NCBI RefSeq assembly: GCF_964340395.1
Contig: NC_135570.1
Span: 13,940,322 to 13,965,321 of the forward strand
Source: Glandiceps talaboti
Lineage: Eukaryota; Hemichordata; Enteropneusta; Spengelidae
Reading direction: 5' to 3'
DNA length: 25,000 nt
The position numbers were made by a program, and so were the translations under genes. Position 1 is the stretch's first letter; each line of letters opens with the position of its first letter. Shown in pieces: positions 1 through 12,600 of the stretch. The notes beneath the pieces are model-generated. The model searched no databases. It had not been told where the DNA came from and was given only the letters and a program-made list of their open reading frames with translations.

Positions 1-111
1 AAAATTGCCTTCATATTGCTGAATGTTTGCAGTTGAAAATCCCGAGTCTGATTAGAAAATGCATTATTTATGATAGCAAATGTAGCACATGTTCGTAAAA
101 TCTTCTTGTTA

Positions 112-181
112 CGCCATATTGGATTCACAAGCACGCCATATTGGATCGCGGCTCATTTTTCACATCCCAGAATGCATTGTG
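112..181 (-). promoter_or_regulatory. Promoter-like cluster: two YY1-type words and a ZNF143/STAF-like site
   Basis: The word CGCCATATTGG occurs twice, at 112-122 and 134-144. It matches the YY1 core GCCATNTT in reverse orientation. At 164-181 lies an 18-base stretch that fits the published ZNF143/STAF consensus at 16 of 18 positions by eye, including the CCCAGAATGCATTG core. In vertebrates these motifs occur close to transcription starts, with YY1 at or just downstream of the start. The orientation suggests a gene leaving the window on the left, on the minus strand, but no exon is visible. The function is inferred from motifs only. Confidence 0.4.
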
Positions 182-669
182 GTCACAGTAGGAGGGAATC
201 GTTGCTATCAGAGCTATCAGACCGTGTTTGTTTAGAAATAATAGCGTAGATGTCTTTAAAAGGAGGTTGTGAAAGCCAAAATGTTACTTCTATTAAATGT
301 ACAATTAATACGCGTAGGCTCATGTGTTAAACTGGGCCACTAATCGATGGGCGGGACATCGAATTCCATCCAATTCAATTTTATGCTAGCATAAACACCA
401 TAATCTATTTCTAATACAACCACTCCAAACAAATTTTCCTGAAATCAGAAATTATTTTTTTGAATGTTCAGAAATAAAAAGTAAAGAAATCGTATCGTTT
501 TCAGAATTTGGAGTTTTATTATTGAAAGGATAACAATTTTTTTCTTTGGCAAAATGTGATTGTGCTGAACTCTGAATCGCATATTATTTTCCCTAGTCGT
601 TTAGCTAGCTTAGGCCTTAAACAAAATTGTTTGGTTCTGGTTACCCGACCCACCTAGTTTTTCACTGCT

Positions 670-970
670 GACCCTAAACCCCTTTTTTACATATTCAAGA
701 AAAAATAATAGAATAGCGACAATTGTGAAGTCTCGCCAGAAATTATGGATGCGGACACTGACATCAACATAAAAAGACAATATAAAACTGTTCTTCCAAT
801 CTGTAATGGTTGTACATCTGATGAGAAGAAGCCAATAACACAGAGACCATATGGAAAACAACGGAAAAGATACCTACCTGAACTAGATACTCACATATGA
901 AAAAAATAAAATAAAATAAAAAATCTACCTACCCCATCTATTCTAAAATTGACCGTAATCGGAACCACAC
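670..970 (-). repeat. Dispersed exon-like segment, copy A (inverted relative to 15016-15315)
   Basis: Read on the minus strand, this segment aligns with 15016-15315 on the plus strand, at roughly 90% identity by eye in the central 150 bp. The longest exact run is 40 bp (770-809 versus 15180-15219). Both copies carry a T-rich tract followed by an AG that looks like a splice acceptor, then a hydrophobic frame. In copy A that frame stays open for about 80 codons on the minus strand, with motifs such as TDWKNSFILSF, HNFWRDF and VAILLFFLEY that look like membrane segments. A faint resemblance to the S2-S3 region of TRPM-type channels is possible but unproven. It may be a duplicated exon of a membrane protein or part of a mobile element. 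Confidence 0.7.
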
Positions 971-1116
971 TTTTTTATTACCTCAGTTTCTTTGGAATCA
1001 GCTCTTCTCTTAGACTTGCCTATTTGATAGATTAATTTTAAAAAGTCGAGTTTATCAAAAGTGATTAATTTACGATTTAAAACGTGCCTTGGTGATCCAA
1101 TGTCAAAATACACACG

Positions 1117-2286
<1,170 letters not shown>

Positions 2287-2645
2287 CTTGTATTGTGTTG
2301 TGTTGTGTTGTGTTGTGTTGTGTTGTGTTGTGTTGTGTTGTGTTAATGTTGTGTTATGTTGCGTTGCCTTGCCTTGCCTTGCCTTGCCTTGCGTTGCGGT
2401 GCGGTGCGGTGTGGTGTGGTGTGGTGTGGTGTGGTGTGGTGAGGTGTGGTGTGGTGATGTACTGTACTGTACTGAACTGTACTGTACTGTACTGTACTGT
2501 ACTGTACTGTACTGTACTGTACTGTACTGTACTGTACAGTACTGTACCGCACTGCACTGTACTGTACTGTACTGTACTGTACTGAGCATTATTGCATTGT
2601 ATCATACCGTATTGCATCATGTTGTATCGTATCGTATTGTACATT
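2287..2645 (+). repeat. Composite pentanucleotide array with block-wise changing unit
   Basis: A 5-bp repeat whose unit changes in blocks: TGTTG (about 2289-2343), a short transition, GCCTT (about 2365-2391), GCGGT (about 2396-2410), GTGGT (about 2411-2455), ACTGT (about 2461-2584, with single-base variants), then a decayed tail of units such as ATTGC, ATCGT and GTTGT to about 2645. After one phase slip near 2345 the 5-bp register is kept to the end of the tail. Neighbouring blocks differ by one or two substitutions. Frames on both strands encode low-complexity peptides that are artefacts. Confidence 0.95.
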
Positions 2646-3528
2646 TAATATGGGCACAATTTCGGAAACCGTTTTACTCCAAGAACAAATCACTAGTGAA
2701 GTTTGTGATCAAATGCGCGTGACTTTTGATCGACAAGGATGCGATGATGCCATGCCATTGATCAATGTGACTTGTTTCTATATTTAGTACAACCAGCAAA
2801 CGAATACACTGAGTAAAGCGTACAACCGGTGACGTCACGACTTACGTTACGTTGCGTTCTATGTACGCATGCTCGTAATAATACACAAACTGTGGCCACA
2901 ATTATGTCGCTAAAGGTACTGTAATTAAACAGACTGCAATTAAGTTGTCCTTTTTTGGAACAAGCATCCGATCAACACCAGAGCTAAAATCTATGGGGAA
3001 ACTTGAAACTAACGTTAGACCATTATTTAGATATTCGGCACAGCTGATGAAAAACTGAGTTCAGAAAACGTTTCATACATTCCAATAACTCAATTTCTAT
3101 TTGTAAAAAATAGAAACTACAATCCTATAGCAATATCTAAATGTGCTATGGCATCAAAAGTAAGTATCCGTATAAAAATATAGATTCATTTTGAAGGTCT
3201 GGTGTCGGTTATCGTCGGACAAATATATGTCTGTATATCCCGAACTACATTGCCGTAAAACGGCATATCGAAATACAAAATGTGAAATTAAAAGAGTGTG
3301 TTTGGGTAATGTCGTTTATAGGAGTTGGGTTATTATCATTTCCATCCACTGACTGAGGTTTCGAATTTCGGGTTCCGACCTAATGTTCCAAGTACCACAC
3401 CAAGTCATCACCGCCAATGTCGGACTTCAACTTCAGGATTTTTGTGCAATGAGTCACTGGTTGGTTTGGGTTTGTATCTAGGTTTCACAGCCGATACTTG
3501 GAGTCATCGTTTATTTTGCGTATGCTAG
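2646..3528. other. No gene recognised; contains a CRE palindrome
   Basis: Unique AT-rich sequence with a TGACGTCA site at 2830-2837 and, just after it, two short GTTAC-like units (2843-2856) resembling the array at 3529. Nothing in it looks like coding sequence. Confidence 0.4.
2830..2837. promoter_or_regulatory. TGACGTCA, CREB/ATF-type palindrome
   Basis: A perfect 8-bp cAMP-response-element palindrome. Two more perfect copies lie at 10601-10608 and 13542-13549. Occupancy cannot be judged from sequence. Confidence 0.35.
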
Positions 3529-3582
3529 GTTACGTTACGTTACGTTACGTTACGTTACGTTACGTTACGTTACGTTACGTTG
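3529..3582 (+). repeat. (GTTAC)n pentanucleotide array
   Basis: About 10.5 perfect tandem copies of GTTAC. This is a second pentanucleotide array 0.9 kb downstream of the composite array at 2287-2645. It is not the usual animal telomere unit (TTAGGG or TTAGG). Confidence 0.97.
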
Positions 3583-4743
<1,161 letters not shown>

Positions 4744-5110
4744 CATGGATGGAATCACAGACAGAGACAGAGACAGAGGGGTAACAGCGAGAGAGATGGT
4801 TGGAGACATACAGGGAGAAAAGTGGGACGGAGAGACATGGACAGACAGATAGCTTAAAATAGACACTGAGGCAAAGGAGAATATTAGATAACCAAGGCAC
4901 GGAAACACTTGGATTAGCACACAGACAGAGAGAAAAGGCAGACTGGTAAGTTGAGAGAGACAAGTGGAAGAAAATTACAGTGAGACGGAATCAGAAGACA
5001 GAGATAGAGAGAGGGAGGGATAGCATAACAGTATTAGTTAGGGTTACGTTCATAATTCGCCAACATTGGCTTGTTTTTGTTGTTACTTGTACATGTAAAA
5101 GACGGTCGGC

Positions 5111-5143
5111 TGGTTGGTTGGTTGGTTGGTTGGTTGGTAGGTT
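5111..5143 (+). repeat. (TGGT)n short microsatellite
   Basis: About seven copies of TGGT, with one GGTAGG interruption at the end. Confidence 0.9.
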
Positions 5144-5420
5144 GATAATTTTGGTAGGTTTATGCAAGACATTTTTGAAATATTATCCATTCGCTACACA
5201 CGTATAAGGTTATGAGTTTCAATTTTACCAAAACTTAGAAAGATTTATTGAAGGTTTCATGGCTGGCTCTATCATCTCAAAGAAGAAGTTAATACATTCG
5301 AGCTGTAGGCTTACACACATAGAAAAATCCTAGCCTGAAATGTTCAAACATTTAAACAAATATTTTTAAAAAACTACTTTTGTTTTAACAATAACTTTGG
5401 CGATCAGCAATCTAAAACGT

Positions 5421-5507
5421 GCATACATACATACATACATGCATACATACATACATACATACATACATACATACATACATACATACATACATACATACAT
5501 ACATACA

Positions 5508-5537
<30 letters not shown>
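5421..5537 (+). repeat. (CATA)n microsatellite, about 29 units
   Basis: A nearly perfect CATA tetranucleotide array of about 117 bp, with one GCAT variant near 5441. Minus-strand MYVC repeats are artefacts. Confidence 0.98.
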
Positions 5538-5538
<1 letters not shown>

Positions 5539-6260
5539 GAACATTGCAGTGAATATGTTGTACCTTGTTTTGCGATGATACGCTGAAATTAAATCAAATA
5601 TCAAGATACATCGCGGCTATACCTTTCAGTTTAGAACATGGTGGCCATTCTTTCACCCAGGGTTCGAGCAAAAGTTCGCTCCTTGTTTAAGTTTGACTAG
5701 CAAAGTTTACTATTTGAGTAATACTTTTCTGGTAATTAATGTTCCTGTATAGATTGAACAACGAAAAATGACATATCGCCAACTGATTGATGTTTATTTT
5801 TACTTTAGTTGATGTAAAACCAGAGGCAAGGGCGGATAGAGCCTCCCGTTAAAGGGTCTCGGTGGACGGCTAAAAGGCCTTGCAGGGAGACGGCCACAAA
5901 ACACAACTCAATTGAAAAAGTGAACAAATTTGCAGAGAATATCCCGGGGGAGGACACTTAACGGTACTGCACTGTCAAAACAAAGAATCGGCCAAATGTG
6001 TCATATAATTTATTGGTGCCAACATGGTAGCTCACATGACGTTTTCAATTGATGCTATACACCCCTATCCCAGAGAGATGTTTAAAATAGTATTATTCTT
6101 TCATTTGCCCATTTGAGTATTGAGAGCTTTGAGAAAGTACCAACTGTCACATCTCATGCTTTGCGTCATCAATCAAATCTCTCAACTACAACATGTCGAC
6201 CACGCCTGTTATACAATAAGCTGTGTCGCTACACTCATGAAACTTTGTTAGGCGATTGAA
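5538..6260. other. No gene recognised
   Basis: Unique sequence. It contains a slightly GC-richer patch at 5820-5960 with no recognised similarity. A GGTTCGAGC word at 5663 resembles a tRNA B-box, but no cloverleaf partner sequence was found around it. Confidence 0.4.
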
Positions 6261-6335
6261 TACCACTGGGAGGATGAGAGCGCTCTAGGCGACGCTAGTA
6301 AAACCCACCGAATGTAGTTATGATTGTCTACGCTA

Positions 6336-6455
6336 ATGGCGGCCTGCGTTTCATTATTCACAACTGTCATGGCGTCTTTGTCGTGCAAAGCAGGAAACGG
6401 CGTTCCGGTAATTAGGGGTGGGATCTTATGGTTTGCTTGTCGGATTTTGCGGTAA
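6336..6455 (+). CDS. Candidate short CDS or first exon in a CpG-dense patch (speculative)
   Basis: An ATG in the context CTAATGGCGGCC opens a frame of 39 codons (start MAACVSLFTTVMASLSCK) ending at TAA 6453-6455. About a dozen CpGs fall between 6270 and 6420, far more than in the flanks. The start also overlaps a YY1-like ATGGCGGC word, which in animal genes often sits at the start of transcription. Possible donors (CCG|GTAATT at 6408, GCG|GTAATG near 6451) are weak, and no downstream exon was identified. An E2F-type site (TTCCCGCCAAA, 6556-6566) lies nearby. It could be a promoter, a first exon or chance. Confidence 0.2.
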   Translation: MAACVSLFTTVMASLSCKAGNGVPVIRGGILWFACRILR

Positions 6456-9190
6456 TGTTATCCTATAGTTAAAGGATGCCAAACAATATGTTAAAGCTTT
6501 CTGAAGAAAATTCATCTTGTTTTTTTGCCTTTGTATACGACCGAAACTTTTTCGATTCCCGCCAAAAAAAAATTGCTAGTAATTTTCTATATGAACAAGC
6601 CCGAGGCACACATATCGTGTAATGACCAAATATATTAGTGTTAGAGTTTCAATTCTTAACCTAGTGTCGCAACCAGCCCATTTTTTCAAATTAGCTTTCA
6701 ACTTTACTCGGGGCGAAAAAAATGTGTGGATTTACGGTTTTAGCTTTCCTAAACCCCATAACTATTTATTTACCATTTCTGTAAGCTTTCGTAATCCTTT
6801 CCAACCAACATCAAACCGATCTGAAAGTACTTCCATTTCTTTATATCATTTAATTTAATTCTGAACCCGTTTAGCAGAAAATATTTTGATCAATCAGGTC
6901 ATGAAAATATTATACCAAGGCTTAAAACAGTTTAATTTATGAATGCTCCGAAGGTAACTCATGCCCCCGGCCTATCGAAAATGTCTGTTGTTATAATTCG
7001 GTAAACCACGACGATTTTTAAAACCAAAATCCGCAACAGAGGTTAGTTTTGCACAGATAGCATCAACAGACAAAGTAAAAAGCGGAAGGGAAAAAAATGA
7101 GCGCACTCTGGTGGTTGTGAGAGTTTCAAAAGCGACAGACGGTCGCAATAACTCCGGGACAGATTAAATGAAAGACGGTATTTCGTCACCAAGATGGCCG
7201 TCACTGCTTGATTGACTGTTCGCCATTCTTTCTTTCTACGTTCACTGCTGTTATTAAGTTTCAATTATATTGTACTTTCAGTGCTTGCAGACCATAAAAC
7301 TAAGTTCTCTATTATTTTATTTATGTGTCAACATCAAGAGTAATAAATGAATGAAAAGTGGGTCCTTGAACTTTTTGAAATATTAACGTACACTAATTAC
7401 ATTTTTTTAATTAAATGGTTTTGTATTCTGTCCAATTAAATGGTCTGAAGTCAACATAGTCGTAATTTTGCCGCTAGACTTTATGTATGGTTTTGCATTA
7501 AAGGGACATATGCCAACGTGAAAGACTATTTTAAAAATATTAGATGCGCACATTAAACTCACCTGGTATCGTATTTATGTTGATTTATTCCTTGGCGTGG
7601 GTATAAAATCACCCTAATTGTTGACAGGTTTACGCGCGCATCTTGTGCATTTTCTCTGCAATCATGATGTCACGGGTAATTTTGGGGCATACCCAAATAT
7701 GACGTAATTGAGTCATTCATTAAATGTTCCGAGGTGCAACGTTACAGATATAATGGTTATTCGTTTTATAAATACAATAACTTAGAATTCTGTGTATCAA
7801 ACATGTAAAATTTTGTTCCATACACAAACACTGAAAATAGTTACCTGGAATTTACTTAAATTACTATTGAACCCTGGTTTAGGTGACTTTTCATTCTGAG
7901 GTATGTCGTTCTTCATAGAAGCAAAAATAATACATTATATGTTCAGATTAGTGTGTAAAGTAAGCCGTGACGGGCGCCCTCACACATTGGTTAATGTAGA
8001 GAGGATTGGGCAACACGAGTCGTACAGTCTACATTCAGGTCTGGCCCATGTCCCTATCATGTTGTATCGCTGGTCGATGAGTTTGATTCATGTGTCTGTT
8101 GTTCTTAGCTCTTTCATACATATTTACGTTAATCAAGCAATGGTGACAGTTTTGTACCATTTTTCTCTAAAAGTTTTTTTTATTATAGAAATTCTCATTA
8201 TGAAAAACATCAAATTATGATCTACGAAATGAGACAGTTTGTAACGTCTGCCTACTCGTTATAAAACCAACAGACTAAAAAATTCCTTCGCTCATATTTT
8301 TTTAAAAATGAGCTTTTTAGTAAGGGTGTTGCAAATGAGCATTGAATCCGCAAGCAGGCTTTGGTGTGTCCTTCTTATACCACTTTTTGACGGTATTTCT
8401 ACACAGCGTTTCAATCCAAGCGACAGTACAGTTCATAATGTATACTCTCGCACAATCTCGTGTAAACTCTCGTGAAATCTCACTTGCCCCTGTATTAATC
8501 CAAGTGGCTAGATAAATCTCTCCATTATATTTTGTAGGAGTTCTGAATATGGAATATTTTAGATTACCAACAGTAATGACAGTGTACACCTTTTGTTTTT
8601 TTCACATACACAGTATCACATCAAATCGATCATTTCAACCATTTTCGAAGGATGACATTGGTGGCGCTCTTTATAAAATCTACTAATTTTATTTAAAATA
8701 ACAAGATATGTGACAATTGTTGGCGCTATATACATTAAATAAGCTATATACGAGGAATGGAATACTCATTACATACTTCTATCAATTTTTTTCAATGGAA
8801 TGAGTTTCATGCCAAGAAAATCTCATACATCATCAGAAACAAATCGTCCACTGTTCCTAACACATTTAATATATTTTTACGGAGTATTAATTGACCGCCC
8901 TCGACAATTAGATGTTATTCCCCAATATTTTTCTTCGTTCCCCAAGACGCGTTCTTCATCTGTTTTACGTACATAAAAAATCTTTCTCGCTGAAAATGAT
9001 CCACCCCCGAAAATTATCGGACAGTAAAAAAAACTACTTCTAGCATCTCGTGTTAATCTGTACTCATACCAATTTTGAACAAATATTGTATGACATGTAT
9101 GGTCGAAAAATGTCTGTTTTCATTGTCGAACCTCGTGAACTCAAGGTTTATTGGAGTAACGAGAAAGTCACGAAATACAATGACGACCCC
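6456..9190. other. Long gene-poor stretch
   Basis: About 2.7 kb of AT-rich sequence. Open frames reach about 100 codons (for example 7903-8220 plus and 8317-8589 minus) but show no recognisable domain, codon bias or splice context. A YY1-like word (CCAAGATGGCCGTC) occurs at 7189-7202. The word ACTCTCGTGAAATCTC at about 8466-8481 recurs inverted near 10.36 kb. Confidence 0.45.
9147..9152 (-). promoter_or_regulatory. Possible polyadenylation signal for the cyclophilin gene
   Basis: The plus strand TTTATT reads AATAAA on the minus strand, about 350 bp downstream of the cyclophilin stop codon. If used, the 3' UTR would contain the (CAAA)n array at 9191-9291. Other weaker signals are possible. 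Confidence 0.3.
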
Positions 9191-9291
9191 CACAAACAAA
9201 CAAACAAACAAACAAACAAACAAACAAACAAACAAACACACACACACACAAACAAACAAACAAACAAACAAACAAACAAACAAACAAACAT
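9191..9291 (+). repeat. (CAAA)n-(CA)n-(CAAA)n microsatellite
   Basis: About 12 copies of CAAA, about 7 of CA, then about 10 more of CAAA. It lies between the cyclophilin stop and the possible AATAAA and may be transcribed in the 3' UTR. Confidence 0.97.
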
Positions 9292-9498
9292 AAACGCATT
9301 AGATAAAGTGTCCCATTTTTAGAAAACATGAATTTCTACCCAGCTCTATCGGACGATACCACCGTGAATAAAATATGTTTTACTACAACAAAGATGATCG
9401 CATTCGCTAAGTACCATTGTGACTTAAACTGCACGAGTTGCCTTGGTTTCGGAATGATTAATGTCCATTGTCGTTCATATCAGTTCATGTGTTCTCCA

Positions 9499-9634
9499 TC
9501 ACGATAACTGTCCACAGTTTTTGATGACGACGTCAACTCGTGGTCGTCCAGTGTCTGTACCAACACCGTCGATTCCTTGGAGTATGTCAAAGCCTTCCTC
9601 GATGTGACCGAACACCACGTGTTTACCATCAAAA
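9499..9634 (-). CDS. Cyclophilin coding exon 5 with stop
   Basis: The acceptor AAAATTCAG is followed by [19 protein letters not shown] and ends KNCGQLS with TGA at 9499-9501. The Trp normally found just before LDGKH is Ser, made by the codon spanning the splice junction, and the Leu is Phe. Confidence 0.95.
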
Positions 9635-12600
9635 CTGAATTTTGTTGAAATAAAAAGAAAAAAAAGAAACGTAAAAATTACGGTTTTAGGAAATATAACA
9701 AAAACTTTGTTACTTGGGACCATGTAAACTGTAACTGTTAATATTGAATCTAAACAATATTTTCAAGCAATGTTATTAGACGTTGGTGGCGTCCTTTGAA
9801 ATAACTTGATAGCTGTTATTCAGGGGAGTATAATACACGAGGTAAACAAACAACCATGCCATTCCTTGCCTATCCTTGTAATATCCTACATAGGGACGTT
9901 CTTTCCACACTTTTGTGGGTAAAGGGTTAAATATATAACGCATTTTTTTATGTACGAAAATTGCAAATTGGTGGTTGCGATTTATCCTCCCTTGGGCTGA
10001 GAGGGCGCTGTCATGTCTGACGTACCTGTACATCATCACCGTTTCCTTGTTACCTGGAAAACTGCATACAACAGCTGCTTTCATTTGCGACATTGACTTA
10101 TTTATGAACGTAAGATTATGGCAAGGAGCTGGTGATTGTACAACAGTACCAAAAATAAACACTTTTGTAAAATGTACGTTTTCAGATCATGACGTTAGTT
10201 CAGACCCTACCTGTTAATTATGTCGTTCGTTATGAAAAACTGTGAGCCATTCTTGTTTGGTCCGTGATTCGCCATTGATATAAAACCTGCAATGGTGGAA
10301 GATAAATCAAGATTATTCAAAATATCGATTAAAGCCCCCACCACCTAAAAGTGACGAGATTTCACGAGAGTGGGCTATTTACGTTATCTATCAGGCCTAC
10401 TTCACCTTGTCAGGAGAGACACAAAATAAGGTTGAACGAGAGTTGTCCTCGTGATCTGACGAAAACATTGGTGTGAAAACAGAACTTTGGTCTAGCAGAC
10501 TCATTACGGGGAGACACTTCATATAGTACAGTTCTGTATGGAAACTTACTGACAGAAACACACTACATTTAGCATGCTGTTCAGACAAAATGATTCAAAA
10601 TGACGTCATTTTTAACGCTAAATAATTACGTCATCGAATTATTTGCACACGTCACCATTACTAATGAGAGTTGAAAGTTCTACCACGATAAAGCCTCTGA
10701 GCATAATCTAGTAGCGATGAAGTTTGTTTCATGACTAAAATAATGTAAATAAATTCGCAATGAAGCTAAAAGTAACTGCGAAACTTGTAAAAATGTGGAC
10801 AACTTCCCTCTATTGAAAATACATTTAAAAGTTTCCTACCTGGACCAATGTGTTTTAATTCAAAGTTTTCGTCTTCAAAATACCCTTCTTCATATATGCT
10901 TGTACCTCCTGTGCCGTCATTATTAGTGAAATCGCCACCCTGGCAGAAATGTCCAGGTAATATTCGATAGAATATACTTCCTTTGTAGCCATATCCTTTC
11001 TCCCCAGTACACAGAACTCGAAAATTTTCTGTTTTGTGAAAATATGAAATCACACGATTAGTGAATATTTGGAGCCGTTCCCGCGTTTAATACTTCGCAA
11101 GATACGTTGTGTCGGGGCGCCCCCACCGGTCTTACTATTCTCCAGGCCGATGTCATTGTACGACAAAAGTAGTATGTTAAAGTATGTGTATGGTAGCACT
11201 TGTAAACATGAAAGACGGGAAAAGAAATGCGAAATTCTTAATTCCCAAAATACCGTTATGTACGTCTAATGTCTCACTAAAAATGTTTTCTATGAAAAGA
11301 AAAAATCAACAATACATCAACATTGACAAAATGACAGATATGAACTTGAATGATCACGTGATTAAATATCAACATCATTATATGTCTATGAAACGAGAAT
11401 CACTATTATATACGCATTTTCCCTACCTAATAACTGGTATAGTACATACCCCTGGTAGCCTGCTTACGGCGGGTTGTGTTATATTGTTAGCTCTCGTGCC
11501 GCGTCACGGTATCTCGCAAATCCACGTGCACTGTGACGAAAGATGCGAGATACACAACCTCCCAGTAAACAGGCTGTCAGGGATATGTAACTATGAAGGT
11601 GTGTAGAGTACAGAGAAAATGTAAAATCACATTGTCGTTCATACATGTCAAGTTTGTCAATGTTTATATATTTTCATCGCTGTTTGTATTTCGTAAGTCT
11701 GGATTCTCTACCACGGTTTATGTTAGATCTGAATTCAATCTCAAATCGTTAATATTTCCAGATCTAGAGTTAAAATTACACTCAGCAACTACTGCGCAAC
11801 AAGAGAAGTAACCATAGAAACTCACCGACAGTTTTGGGCACCACATCTGCTCGTAACTATCAAAGAAAACAAGATGAAGATAAATGCTATTAAATTATAG
11901 GTTTTAGACTGTTAAATTTATAACAAGTAAGATCTAGTTAATCGTCACTCAACATCATGTTACTCTCGCGTTCAGAGAATTTCTTATTAGACTTGTTGTA
12001 AATATGCGCAAAAAGAGGGCGGGAGAATATTAAAATACGCAAGCCCCTGCATGTTATATATATTCTAATCGTTTGTACTAAATGAAAAACAAATTCAAAA
12101 CATTTCAAATAAAAACATTTCAAGACGAGATTTAGGAACGGAAGTTTTTGATGAAATTTTAATTTTAATTTGAAGGGTGTCGAAGATAAGGAAATGTGAA
12201 GTTATTCAGATCCACTCATCCTCTTTCAATGACATGCTTTCGTTTTTGTTCGTTTCCCGCCAGGCCCCTCTGCTGCCCCCCCCCCCCCCCCATCCCCACA
12301 TGAATCGCCAACTGTTGAATAGCGTCAATTCCAGTTATACTTTCAAACATTATGTACGTGTGTGACTGTATGAACTGTTTGGTGACCTCCAGGTCAAACG
12401 TACGTGTACTATTACCATTGTGTTAGTGAATCAATTAATCCGCTGTATTCATTGAGACTTACACTAAAGCCTCAACAAATCCCTCCACTACAAAAAAAAG
12501 TCAACGTCTTCAATCGATTCTTAAGTTAACAACAGCGTCTTCGTTGCTATGTAGCTATGCATGCAATGTTCGTTTCATTTAGGTCAAGAAGTACAGCTAA

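Noticed and set aside
5404-5604. Minus-strand MYVC-repeat frame
   Set aside because: Product of the CATA microsatellite.
5640-5710. GGTTCGAGC, a tRNA B-box-like word
   Set aside because: No A-box at the right distance and no acceptor or anticodon stems could be formed.
9050-9322. Plus- and minus-strand frames with NKQT or CLFV repeats
   Set aside because: Product of the CAAA microsatellite.
9776-10162. 128-codon minus-strand frame
   Set aside because: It lies inside cyclophilin intron 4, has no domain and is not needed by the splice model.
11184-11606. 140-codon plus-strand frame
   Set aside because: It lies in cyclophilin intron 2, runs through the fold-back element and has no recognisable similarity.
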